64,000 nucleotides of DNA, from NCBI GenBank assembly GCA_038049695.1, contig CP142461.1, positions 31,503,001 through 31,567,000 of the forward strand, read 5' to 3'. Shown here piece after piece: positions 1-12,200 of the stretch. Position 1 is the stretch's first letter; every line of letters begins with the position of its first letter. The notes under the pieces are model-generated. The model made no database searches and had not been told where the DNA came from. It saw only the letters and a program-made list of their open reading frames with translations. A program made the position numbers and the translations under genes. This DNA comes from Cinnamomum chago (taxonomy: Eukaryota > Streptophyta > Magnoliopsida > Laurales > Lauraceae).

Positions 1-614
1 GGGTGGAGAACTATTTTCCTTGTAAAACCGACCATCCACTTGCATAGGCTAGTCAAGTATGACTTTATTTCTCTCCTGTCCTAGGAAATCACTAGGAAAA
101 TATCAAGCATGCCCTTAGCAATGTGATGCCTTCTAACAGACTCCCTGAGGGTCACATTTTCCTTCTAACAGACTCCCCTGTGGGTCACATTTTGAGCAAT
201 AACATCTTTTGCCTGAGTTTGGTATCGGGACAAGCAAGTGTATTGTATTTAAGCTACCCACCGATTTTTTTGGTTTGCACTATTTGGTTAGTGGTTTCTT
301 CATTGATAATGGTAAGTTTCATTAAAAAACAAACATAGAAGCAAGTAAATAACGCACAGATATAGTTGCATGGAGACAGAGAGGCTACAGATGGACAATG
401 AAAAATAAGAATATACATCAAAGGGTCCAAAGTATGTATAATCTCCATGCGCCCCATGTTTAACTGCCAGATCCATGATATACTTAGTCCCTCAAGCATG
501 ACGGAATCCCACTTCTCTAGATTTAAAAAAAGTTCCTTACAAAAAAAAAAAAGGAAAAAAAAGAAAACTGTATTTTCATGAGCCATCTTGATTACTCTAC
601 ACTCGAGATCATTG
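1..614. other. Intron of IDH (upstream part), no feature recognised
   Basis: AT-rich sequence with no exon, no recognisable repeat end and only short chance frames. It belongs to the intron that precedes the IDH exon at 6277, since the upstream exons are not in the window. Confidence 0.5.
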
Positions 615-790
615 TCAAAACCCTATGATTCATATCTTGAATCTTACGATTTGTGTTGAACCTTAAGGAAAAAGATTCGTATCTACACAATGAATCCTGT
701 TTACGTGTGAATCATAAGATTCACACTAGAATCCTATGATTCTATGCTTGTTCTTACGAATCCTATGATTCAGGCAATTCGTCTGAATGG
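615..790. repeat. Cluster of palindromic GAATCNTANGATTC-type repeats (MITE-like)
   Basis: Short self-complementary motifs recur on both strands in about 175 bp: CCTATGATTC, GAATCTTACGATT, GAATCATAAGATTC (a perfect 14-bp palindrome apart from its centre), GAATCCTATGATTC twice. Such clusters are usual near the ends of hAT-like MITEs. No terminal repeat or target duplication was defined. Confidence 0.45.
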
Positions 791-949
791 GAATAACCAC
801 ACGCAAGAGATTACTATTAGTATTTTTTCCTTTTTTTTTTTTTTTTTTTTTTTTTTCTTTCTTTTTTTGTTACTTTCTATTTTAGAAAGCTACCTATTGA
901 TTAGCGAAACATCCTAATTTTTTTTTGCAATTTAGTATATCTATTTTGT

Positions 950-1451
950 TTTTTTCCAAGAATTTGTACACCAAGGACCATGGGAAAGGCTCTCACTCAA
1001 CAGGTTAGAATTTGATGTGCTCAAAGAGGAGGAAAGGATTAGGTTGGAGCTCCCATTTTTGTAGGAGGACGTGTAGGGGCAGCCAGTCTTTGGCATGGAA
1101 ATCGATAAATATCCAGTGCCCGATGGTTTTTGTATGTGTTCCGCCAAGATTGTTGGACGACTGGCAAAGTGGAGCTTTTGGAGGTTTTCTCATAGGCTTT
1201 TTTTTTTTGCGACAGAAAGGACCCATAAAAGAATTCCAGTTTCATTACTTTGATTCCTAAAGAGGGCCACTCACTTTATCATCTCTAAGCTGCTAGCAAA
1301 CATGTTGAAGCTGTCATGGCCTCTATCACCAGTTCTTCCAAGGGGCTTCCTTGTAGAGTAGGCAAATTGTATATGGATTTGGTTGAAGATTTGGAAGGAA
1401 CTTTTAAGAGGCATGTGTGGGTGTTGGCTGTGTTTTCTCTTTCTTTCTTTC
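950..1451 (+). mobile_element. LINE (L1-type) reverse-transcriptase remnant, left part
   Basis: Degenerate frames carry FITLIPKEG (about 1240-1268), the FIxLIPK motif of plant LINE reverse transcriptases, and soon after a KLLANMLK-like segment. Before it lies a stretch resembling the usual PGPDGF-type region. Many breaks; it is split from its right part (4927-5745) by the solo LTR at 1452-4921. The start is approximate. Confidence 0.6.
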
Positions 1452-4400
1452 TGTCACACCCCCGAACCAGGGCCCTGTAGCGGCCCGACCTCGGGGAGCA
1501 GGAATGGGGATTAAGTCAGAATTATATTTCTCCCAGGATCCACGTGTGTGAGGATGACAAATTCCAACACACTCTGAATATTTTGCGGAAGCTTTCGTGG
1601 CGTTGCGACCCGGAGTCCGTGGCCATCGAATTCCGTGACGCACTCAACCGCTAGCATATAACTATCATATCAAGAACCATATCAGACTGGAACAAACCAT
1701 CACAATAAAAATACAGAGCTGACAGTAATAGGATAATCATTCCCACATATGTTCAAGTTACAAATATCAATGTGTATCAATTAAGATCCCGAGAAAAAGG
1801 CTAATAAAAGCAATACAAATAACAAGCTAAATAAACACTACCCCACATGTGACGTAGCTCCGATGTCAAGTTTACTGTCTACATGACATAGCCGACACTA
1901 AAACCTGCAACTCATGGCTCTACAGCTGTGGTACACTCAGATCGGAGCGAAGAAGTCTGAACCTGAGTACCAAAATAGTAGGTTAGACACGGTGTTCTGG
2001 CGGGTGGGTGAAAAGATACTAAACGTACTGAAGAGTAAAATATGTGATAAATCATTTTATTTGATCAAAAGCTGCATATAATTAAAATGTGTGGAAAATC
2101 ATGGATATCTGACAAATCCTGTATTCATGTAAAACGGGTGTAAAACATGGATATTTGACAAGACATGTATTCATTTAAAGCATGTGTAAAACATGGAGAT
2201 CTGACAAAACAAGTTTTCATTTAAAACATTTGTAAAACATGGATATTTGACAAATCAGGTATTTCTCACATTGCAAACCCAATCCATATGCAGACCTTGC
2301 AAATCACTCTTCTTTAGGGGAGCGACAATCGTAAGGATAGATGGCAACCACATAAAGCTAAATCCTCCATCACTAATGTGATGAGAGCACACTAAGGGCG
2401 TTGGTCTTAGACACGCGAAGTGACGAGAACTAACTAAATATATACATATATATACACACACACACACACTATTTTGGTGGAGAAGTCAAAGCTTCTTGTA
2501 GCTCTTTGGGTGTCCATCAACCCATCTTCTAGAGGATATTCCCTTCAACAAATAGTGTATCACTGGAAAGAGCTGACTTTCTCTATCACAGAGGCCTTAG
2601 TTTGTTGTTTTTGTGTTGTCTCGCTTGTGATTTCTGCTTTCTATCTTTTGCTGTCAGTACTTATCTCTTGTACTGTTTGCTATTTTTCAATGAAAGTAAT
2701 CATTCAAAAAAAATAAATATATATATACACACATATAGCTAGACAAAACCACGGCCGCGGACCGGGTTGCAGAACAGAATAGAATCCAGACTGCAGTTGG
2801 CAAAGCAGATAGGGGGACCCCAAGTCGGTGGATCAAGCCGACAAGGTTGTCCAAGCTTAGTGGTGTCGACACATAAATAAAAAACGAGCGAACACACAAA
2901 ATACGGTGAGGAACTACTCAACAGGCCAAGTCAAAGCACACACACTCATGTAAAGAGTAGTCCTCCCAATATGCATATAAAAACTCATAGAGTTACCCGA
3001 GTTGACAAAACTGATTGTTTTTTTGATAAACGAACGAAATACCAAAATTGTTTATTTTTAGTCAAGATGAGCTAAATAATCCAAAGCGGATCATTTTAAT
3101 CCAAAACGGGCAAAAGTAACTAAATCTGGATGTTTTAGCCAAAATGAGTAAAATAAGACATGAATGGATTTCCATATAATTCCGGACTATGCATTGAGGG
3201 TTCAAGATTTAAATCAATGTGAATAAGGCACTCGTACGTCGAGTTTTGTTTTTGGCTTGGCACTCGTGAAGATCAAGGACATTCCGAGCCCCTTATACAC
3301 ATTGGCAAGACAAAAATCCTCAATAAATTTCCGTGATGGGGTTTCTTTCTCAACCAAAACTCCATACATCACCTCCTAGGTCTCACCGTTGCATTGGGGC
3401 TCTAAACAGACCTCTCCCAAGCATTAAAACATCATTTTGCAAGTTTCCAAAGCTAACCCGGGCATGAGGAACAGTTGGCTAGAGCGGACCGGAGCCAACC
3501 ACTCTCTTGGAGGGTTCGCTTGAGCGAACTCTGTCAAAAGCTGGTTTCTAGTGCATTTCGAGCTCATTTCTTCCTCCTCTTGCAAGCCCCTTTGAACCAC
3601 TGATTTGTCTCAAAATTAAGGGTCTCTTTGCCTTCCCAAAACCACCCTTAATCCACCACCAATCATTCCACAACATACACCAAGAATCCATCACATTTAT
3701 CACCATACCTCCCATCATATATGAAATCCATAGGTAACACATAAATCAAAATTTAACCAAAACAAAATGTATACATTTCCAAGAGATTAAACAAATGAGA
3801 AAGACTCATTAATATGCACATTTTCGAAATCAATAGAAACATAGTGAAAAGCATAATTAGAAGCAAGTATTAAATCACTAAGAACAAGTAATAAAATTCC
3901 CTATTTTCTCATAAAACATGCTAACACTTAAAAACATCCATTCATCCACTTGCCTTGGCCTCCAAGATAGGTAAAGAAGCTCCTAAGCACACTCCCAAGC
4001 CAAAGATCTCCAAGTTACACAAAAAGCCCCAAAATACAACCCATTTGAACCCTAAATAGCCAAAACAAAGAACAAGAAGGAGAGAGCTCCCAATAATGGA
4101 GATGGGGACTCTTTAGGGCTAGGAGAACACAAAGCTAACAGATGAGAATGATAGCTTACATGGAAGTTTTTCAAATGGCAAGGGCTTGCTCAAAATGAAC
4201 CTTGGAATGGGTGGTTTCTTCTACAAATGGTACCAATGGAAAGCCTCCAAGATGGGGAAGAAGATGATGGAGCCCATTCTCCATTTGGCAAGAGTTTGAG
4301 ATGGATTGAAGAGGAAGAAGCAAGAAGAAGAAGGGAAGAAAACCCTCGAGTGGTTGGTGCAGCCCCTCCACAATGTTTTTGAGCAAGATGAAGGGGAAAG

Positions 4401-4921
4401 TGAGGGTGAGTTCTCTTTATATAGAGAATGAAGGTGGGTCCCATAACTTAACAAACTTGTCGGGCTAAAAACATGGTTTTCCAGGCCTCGGATGAGTTCG
4501 ACGAAGAAGAGAAAGTTGTTCGTAAAAAAATCTAGTTTCCAAAAAGTATATATTTCGCGGGTTTTGGAGACATTGAAATTTGTGTCCAGATTTTGTGTAA
4601 AAAGACTGATTTTGCCCCAAGGGCTGGAAAAACTGATTGTCGGAGCTTCGAATGGGTACGGAGTGAACACGAAAGTTGTAGGGAATGACGAGATTAGTCA
4701 AACGAAGCCGAAAGGGGAATTTTTTTGGGAATCACAAAGAACCTCCCTATGCTGACCACGCAAAACAAATGGGACCATACGGGCACTAATTAGTTTCTCA
4801 AAGCTAATGAAAAACCATTATAGCTCACAAACTCAACCAAACAAACACTAATCCCACTTAGAAAACTAATGTACAAATAAATCAACACGAATCCCGGAAA
4901 TTAGGGGGTCAGGGTCTCACA
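1452..4921 (-). mobile_element. Solo LTR-like unit A, 3.5 kb, with 5-bp target duplication
   Basis: Read on the minus strand it runs from TGTGAGACCC to GGGGGTGTGACA and is flanked by CTTTC (plus strand 1447-1451 and 4922-4926), an exact 5-bp duplication. It is inserted in a LINE remnant. A TATA-like TATATAAAG on the minus strand lies at about 4414-4424. An acceptor-like CAG sits at 1963-1965, 511 bp from the 3' end. A decayed CGCTTGAGCG palindrome is near 3516-3531. It belongs with units B, C and D. It is a fossil without coding capacity; a LINE tail (2471-2717) is inserted in it. Confidence 0.75.
2471..2717 (+). mobile_element. LINE 3'-end fragment inserted in solo LTR A
   Basis: A 5'-truncated insertion ends in an A-rich tail (about 2705-2717). 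It is flanked by similar AT/AC-rich sequence on both sides (about 2436-2470 and 2713-2740), which may be a target duplication blurred by microsatellite sequence. The frame SLLGVLQ-type coding ends and a T-rich 3' UTR fit plant L1-type LINE tails. Confidence 0.45.
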
Positions 4922-4926
4922 CTTTC

Positions 4927-5745
4927 TTTCTTTTTTCTTTTTGTGTGGAGTGTGGGTGGGTGTTTCTTGTTGCAACAATGTTCGAGAGACATTATACGAG
5001 GATATGTTGATGGGAGATAGGGCTCCAAGTGAGAAATTTCCAAGACTCTATCAAGTCTCAAATATAAAGTTGAATAAATAAAAAATTGTGGGATGATGGT
5101 TGGTGGGAATTCGGAAATGGTTGTGGAACTTTGCTTTTTGTAGAAATTTTACATACTATGAGATTTCCCAGTTCAGAGACCTTCAGAGAATTTTAGGACA
5201 GATATGGTTGAGGAGGGCCAGGAGGCAAATGGAATCTTCTCTAGTATTTTTTTATGGCTAGAAAGTAGAACCAGCTCTCATTTTCCTCAAGAGTGTGAAG
5301 TGGAAATCGCTAAACTAAAAAGGGTAAGGCTTTTTGTTGGTGTGCTAGTCTTGATAACTTATTACGATTGACCACCTCAAGTCCTGTAACATTTCTATGC
5401 CTAACATGTGCTCCCTTTGTTGGTCTTATGAGGAGTCAGTTGGTGATGTCCTTCATTGCCCATTCACCCGCATTTGTGGGCTGCACTTCTTGGTCTACAT
5501 GCTATGTTTTTTGTCCTTGAGTCTCTTACATTCCTCACGAAGAGTTGGGGATCAGGACTTTTGGTCCTGTTTGTTTACATGTGTGGAGTAAAGGGGAGAT
5601 GGCCTAGTTGTTTGAATTGCTTGTATCCTTTATTTTGTTTCTTTAAATTTTTTAGGGTTTAACGTCTCACCTTGATTGGCTGGCTTTCTTTTTATATTTT
5701 TCTTATTTTAATATATGTATCAGTTACTTTTCAATAAAAAAGAGC
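4927..5745 (+). mobile_element. LINE remnant, right part, with zf-RVT-like zinc-binding segment
   Basis: Continues the LINE of 950-1451 beyond solo LTR A. The segment MPNMCSLCWSYEESVGDVLH at 5397 followed by CPF fits the C-x2-C...H-x-C pattern of the reverse-transcriptase zinc-binding domain found at the C-terminus of plant LINEs. A T-rich 3' region ends with TCAATAAAAAAGAG near 5745. Degenerate. Confidence 0.6.
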
Positions 5746-6276
5746 CAAATCAGGAAACACTGTTACAGAACCTGTTGATATGAGTGGCATCAATGAGAAA
5801 GTAATCGCATGCTTCTTTTTTTTCCAACTTTTCAAAATTTTACTACATCTCATAAGATAACATTCTAACTCCATTAAAAAAAGGGCATTCTAACTCATTC
5901 ATAAATATAAGCAGCTAAACAGTAAATAAAATACTATTACATGTCCTAAGATTGCAACGTTGAGAAACATCAGCTTCCAACTTTAAAGTGTCAGATACAG
6001 TAAATCATGAACGGCAAGCGAGTAAAAAAGAAGTTCGGTAGTGCACATTTGCAGTATAGAACTGTATAGCTGATATGATTCATCCTCATGCTTTTGGGTA
6101 ATGAAATGGTAGACATTAACACATCAAACTTGGAACAATACCTCAGTGTGATGGTGTTTTTTATATTATTTCTTTACATGATGACACCATTTTTCTATTT
6201 GCTTTTTACCAGTTCTCTAGCCTTTTTTGTTCTTTTGTTTATTTTTCTTCAATTTCTTAATCAGTTGCCTTCCTAG
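5746..6276. other. IDH intron end before exon 6277
   Basis: AT-rich intron sequence with no recognisable element. A T-rich tract and CCTAG at 6272-6276 form the acceptor of the exon starting VITKF. Confidence 0.6.
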
Positions 6277-9200
6277 GTGATAACAAAGTTCTGTTCCGAG
6301 CGTATTGCTAAGTATGCATTTGAGTATGCTTACCTCAACAATAGAAAGAAAGTAACAGCAGTGCACAAAGCAAACATTATGAAGCTGGCAGATGGTCTTT
6401 TCTTGGAATCATGTCGGGAAGTTGCAACAAAGTATCCTGGAATAAAGTACGATGAGATTATTGTGGACAACTGCTGCATGCAACTGGTTTCAAAGCCTGA
6501 GCAATTCGATGTCATGGTATGTATGGTACAAGCTACACATCATTGCTGATCATTTGTCCACATATCTGGTAAATATTTGTGTTCTGATGGGTCTGAAGAA
6601 CCTATTCTGACATTTGTGAGTGGGACTTCTTTGTAAAATGGAGTTTCTTTTTGGTGAATGAATGGACGTTCTGTTTCCTGTTTACTTTCTCATTGGTTGA
6701 TATGAGTTAGGTCTCTTTCGTGATGCATGTTTTGTTTCCTTATATTTCTTTGGTTGCAGCAATCTATGAAAATTGCATGTTCTAAATTTTATCTACTATA
6801 GCTTAATGGTAAAACATAGTGAACCAGGCTGATGAAGAATAGGTGATGCAGCAGCATTATACAATCGTTGGAGCAAGACTTATGGTCCACATGTGGGACC
6901 CAAGGAAGTTTAGGAAGTCATTATTAATTGTTAGTAATTTCTAATTTTTATTTAAGGAGTTGTATTTAGGATTAGTTTGTTTCTAGTTTGGATAGGATGA
7001 TTATTTAGTTTTCTAGTTTGATTAGGAAAGTTTTCTTAGGGCTTAAGTTTCTTTTGTTATATATATATATATATACACACACATCATTGTAGAGATTGGT
7101 AATCAGATTAGAATTGAGTTAATAGAATTCCCTGTGTGAATTTTTCGTTGGAGACTATTTCTTCTTTGAGTGATTGTTCTTCGGAACCCTAATTGTGCTC
7201 CAACACTTGCATCCTAACCCTAGGATTGCATCAATTGGTATCAGAGCCAAACGTTTCCTCGATCGTCGGCGTGTTACCCTTATCCTCACCCCTACCCATC
7301 GTCCATCCACTTTGTCCGTTCCTTGCTCCCATCCCCGACAACCCCACCATCTTCCCACGATCCTTTCCGGAACCAGAGGATACCATTGTCTGCACCACCG
7401 ACCCACTGCCAATCCCTAAATCCATCGCCGCCAGAACCCCTTCCCCATCCATCCCTGACAGAACCCATTTTGACTTTTCCAATCGCCCACTCCAAGCCCT
7501 CACACCCTCCAGACAAGCCTCCCTAATCCCTCTTCCCACTCCACCCACCCCAACTCCATCGTCCGCCATCAACGTCCCAGCCCCATCAGCCCTCCACTGT
7601 GACAACCTGTCTCCCTTTCATCGTCAACCAGAAACCCTATCCCATCCCTACCTTCGTCCATCCCTGTTCCTCTTCGCTTTCGTAAAAAAAAAAAAAAAAA
7701 AAAAAGAGAGAGAAAGAGTAGAAAGAAAGAAGAAGAAAGTAGGAAAGAGGAGCGTACCGTGCACCAAGAGAGCAGCATCACCGTCGGCACTTGCATTATT
7801 GGAGTTGTATTTAGGATTAGTTTGTTTCTAGTTTGATTAGGAAAGCTTTCTTAGGGCTTAAGTTTCTTTTCTTATATATACAGCATTGTAGAGATTGGTA
7901 ATCTCAGATTAGAATTGAGTTAATAGAATTCCCTGTGTGGATTTTTTGTTGGAGACTGTTTCTTCTTCGAGTGATTGTTCTTCCGAACCCTAATTATTCT
8001 CCAGCACTTGCATCCTAACCCTAGGATTGCATTAATAGGTCAATTTAGCATTTGGTCCATTTATTTTAGACAATTGAATGGAAGGGAAAGGAGTAGTGAC
8101 TGTGCTTCCCTTTTTCTCCCTGAATAGTATAGGTGCAAAATCATCTATTAATTAAATCAATATGAAGCCTGCAAGAACCTTTACACTATTACCAAAAAGA
8201 TTCAGATTAGACATAAAAAAGAGTGCCAAATGAAGTAATAATTTATTATACAGGAGCAACGCTTTGAGAATGGGCGTTGGGTTGTGAGTTGTGACCTTCT
8301 AAATTTTTTTTATTTTGATTTATTTAGTTTTTAGTATTTTGAGCAAATTTGCTGTCTCTCAGATTAAAAGAATAGATTTTGAGAAGCCTGAAATGACCAT
8401 TGTTCCTTCAAATTTTGAATAAAATCTAGGCACACTTTCATGATTGCTTGATGCAACTTCACCACAATTTCATGGGAGATAAATTATGGGCCACATGTTG
8501 GACCCAAGGAATTTTGATTTTATTAGTTTCTATTTTTATTAGTTTTAGTAAAGAATTACAATTAGGAAGGTTTTCTAAACTCTCTAGGATTCTTATTTTT
8601 GTTTCCTAGTTTGATTAGGATTGTTTCTTTGCCCTTAAGTTTCTTTTTATTATGTATACAACATTGTAGAGATTGATAATCTCAGAGATTTTGGAATTAA
8701 TAGTATTTTTCTCATTCGTGGGTTTCATCGCTGGAGCGTGTCATCATGTGTGATTGTTTCTGTGGAAACTCTAATTGTGCCTCGGCACCTGCGATCCTAA
8801 CCCTAGGATTGCATCAATTGGTATCAGAGCGAAGATCCATATTGCTTTGATCGCTGATCTCCGATCCATCACCGACCGTAGTCTATCCGTCATTCATCGT
8901 CACCTCTTAATCCATCTGCTGCCATATCCCCATTCATAATAAAAAAAAAGAACCCATCCCTCTGTCGAACAAAAACCCTATACATACTTCCATCACTTTC
9001 ACCCATCTCAATCCAACCCTTCCCAAACACCCAACCCTCAAAACGTATTACAGCCTCAAAACCAATAGACCTGCCGAATCCCACCCGCTGTCCAAACCCA
9101 TTCTCGAAACCATCCCAATGTTCCCAATCTTCTAAACCCTACCCACTGCCATTGAAATCCCCTACCGATTCCCCAACATCCAACAAACCCAGTCTATCGT

Positions 9201-12200
9201 CCGCCCTCTTCCAGCAAACCTATCCTCATCGCCCGCCCTCCAACAACACCAGCCCCATCATCGCCCTCGTCCAATCTAGAACCCAAACCCGTGTATATAA
9301 AAAAGAAGAAGAGAAAGTAGAGAAGAATAAGAATAAGCAGAGTGAGAGAGAGAGATTGAGAAGTACCTGTCACCGAAGACGAAAGCACCTTGCCAACGAT
9401 TAGCGGCATTGTCTTCGCCCTCGCAGTGCGTCGTCTTCAACAGCTGTAGAGCCCCATCCTTTCCTCTCGTCACCAACGAAGCATAGAACAGAGGCTCTCT
9501 TTACTCCCCTTTGTCATTGCTTCATAAGAAGAAGGCAGAAGTTGAGTCTTCCTCCGCAAACGATGAGGATTTGAGGGGAATCGTTGCGGAGTTATCGAAA
9601 AATGTTAATTAACTCTCCGCAATGATGGTTCAAATCTAAGGGACTGTTGCAAGGATGGAAACCGATTAGCCAATTTGGAAACAAATCAGTGTTCAAATAA
9701 TCATCGAGATGATGGAGAAAATATTCGGAATCAACGGGATCCACAAGCAGTTAATGTTGATCGAGATTTAGGAATTAAACTTTTGATTCCTGAATATGAT
9801 GAAAAATTAGAGCGAGATGAATTCATGGATTGGTTAGTTATTGTTGAAAATATATTTGCACACAAGCCAATGACGGATGGTCATAAAGTCATCCTAGCGG
9901 CAACTCGATTTTGAAATTATGTTGCAATCTGGTGGGCCGAGTTGCAAAAGAAGAGAAGGAATCAAAATTTTGACCTCGTTGAAACATGGGTTGAGATGAA
10001 AAATCTTTTAAAACAAAAGTTCGTTCCGGTCAACTACTCGAGATCCGCGTTCAAGTTTTCAAGATTTGAAATAAGGATCCAAGACAGTTGTTGAGTATTC
10101 TGAGAAGTTCATGACCATGCAAGCTCGTTGTGGCTTGAATGAAGATGGCGATGTATTAGTTGACAGATACTTTCATGGGCTTAGACTTGACATACAACAT
10201 TTCCTCACATTAAATTTTTTTATAATGTTGATGAGATCGTCTCGCATGCTATCAAGGCCGAGGATTTTGCAAATTATCAGGCTAGAAAATTTAATGCATC
10301 TAAATGGGCTGCACACAAGAATGCATCAATGCAAGATTCTAAACCAAGTGGTTCATTGGATAAAGTTTTCACCAAGCCTGAAGGTCATAATTGGATCACT
10401 TGCTTTCATTGCAAACATTAAGAGCACCGTGCAATGGAATGTCCCAAACGCATCCACCTCATTGAAACTGAAAGTGATGTGAAAAGAAACTCTAGATGAT
10501 CCTAAAGAGAATGAAACAGAGGAGGTGGAGGATACAGGGCCTTTGGAGGGCCTTGAATCTCTTATGGTCCTCAAGGAGGCTACGCCTACTACTGAAAAGA
10601 AGTGGTTGCGAAATAATATTTTTCGCTCAAAAGTTATAGTCGATGGTCAAGCATGCACGGTCATAATTGATGGTGGCAGCTGTGAAAACATAATCTCTCA
10701 AGCTCTTGTGGATCGATTGTAGCTAAAAGTTCGAAGGCATCATCGTCCATGTTTTGCTAGATGGTTAATGAAAGGTGATGAAGTGCAAGTGAGATATGCA
10801 TGTCCAGTTACCTTTTCTGTTGGTGAAGATTATACAGATACAGTTTGGTGTAATGTGATCCCCATGGATAGTGGTGATATCTTGTTGGGTCGCCCATGGA
10901 TGTATGACACCATGGATGTATGACAAGAATGAGACTAATGGCATGCGCGGCAAGCCGGCAACACATATACATTCATGTATGATGAAAAGAAAGTCATGCT
11001 CCATCCTATGAATCGCACCACCAAAGAAAGGGTCAAGTTCTTGTATCACCAAGGAAGTGCTTCAACCTTCAAGTGCACAATTCTATAAAAGCAACATCAC
11101 GAATAGCTGAGTTCGAGGTCGAACTTTTTTTCAACCTGGGGGGGAATGGTGCAATCACACCACAATTCCATGGGAGATAAATTATGGGCCACATGTGGGA
11201 TCCATGGAATTTTGATTTTATTAGTTTTAGTAAAGAATTACAATTAGGAAGGTTTTCTACACTCTATAGGATTCTTATTTTTGTTTCCTAGTTTGATTGG
11301 GACTGTTTCTTAGCCCTTAAGTTTCTTTTTATTATATATACAACATTGTAGAGATTGATAATCTCAAAGATTTTGGAATTAATAAAGTTTTTTCCTTTTG
11401 TGGGTTTTATTGTTGGAACGCGTCTTCATCGTGTGATTGTTTCTGCGGAAACCCTAAGGGCACGTTTGTGTAGAGGGAACTTCCATGGAAAGATGAAACT
11501 GCCACATCAACAAATTCTATGGTTTTTAAATACCTCGGAAAAGGTTTTCTGAGGAAGTTGGAAATTCATGTTTGGTGCAAAAAGTCTTTCTCGATGTATG
11601 CTTCTTTTGATTCATTAAATACTTCGTAGATGTTTTTCTAAGAAACAAGTTTGTTATGGATTGTGACAAATTGAGACAATTTGTTTGAATATGGCTTATT
11701 TTGCACAATATATTTTTGATAATATGGAATAATATCTTTATACCTTCTAACTTCATTATTGTCATCAAAGCCTTATCCTACCTGGGTTAGCCACATGAAT
11801 TATGTTCACCATTTCAGTCTATCCTGAGCCAAATCCTCAAATAGGTTGCACTTCTTCATATCTATCCTTGCTACATCCATTTATGTCCTCTTCGGCCTTC
11901 CCCCTTTTATTGGTGGGCCACAAACCTGCGTAGAATTTTTTTTCCTTATTGGTGTCGTTGCTGGCCTGCATTGGTTGTTGTCCAAATAATCTCAAACAAG
12001 TCTCTCTTAATTTGTCACCTATTGATGTTTGGGGAAGCCTGACTGCACATCATGTGCCCAATTCTAGACCCTCACTCAAGTTACTTTCAAATATTTGGGA
12101 AACCTTACAAATAAGGGTAGGAGCACTTCCAAGGGACATCCAAGCCCGAGTAAACTCCAAAAGGATTCAAGACCCATTTATAACAGATCGAAAGATTCCA

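Noticed and set aside
1-6276. Upstream IDH exons (transit peptide, ENTEGEY region)
   Set aside because: No matching coding segment found in any frame; presumed to lie left of the window.
7193-7831. 212-codon plus-strand frame rich in Pro, Ser and Thr
   Set aside because: It spans the end of an LTR, its primer-binding site, the pyrimidine-rich leader and a poly-A run; composition explains it, and no domain is seen.
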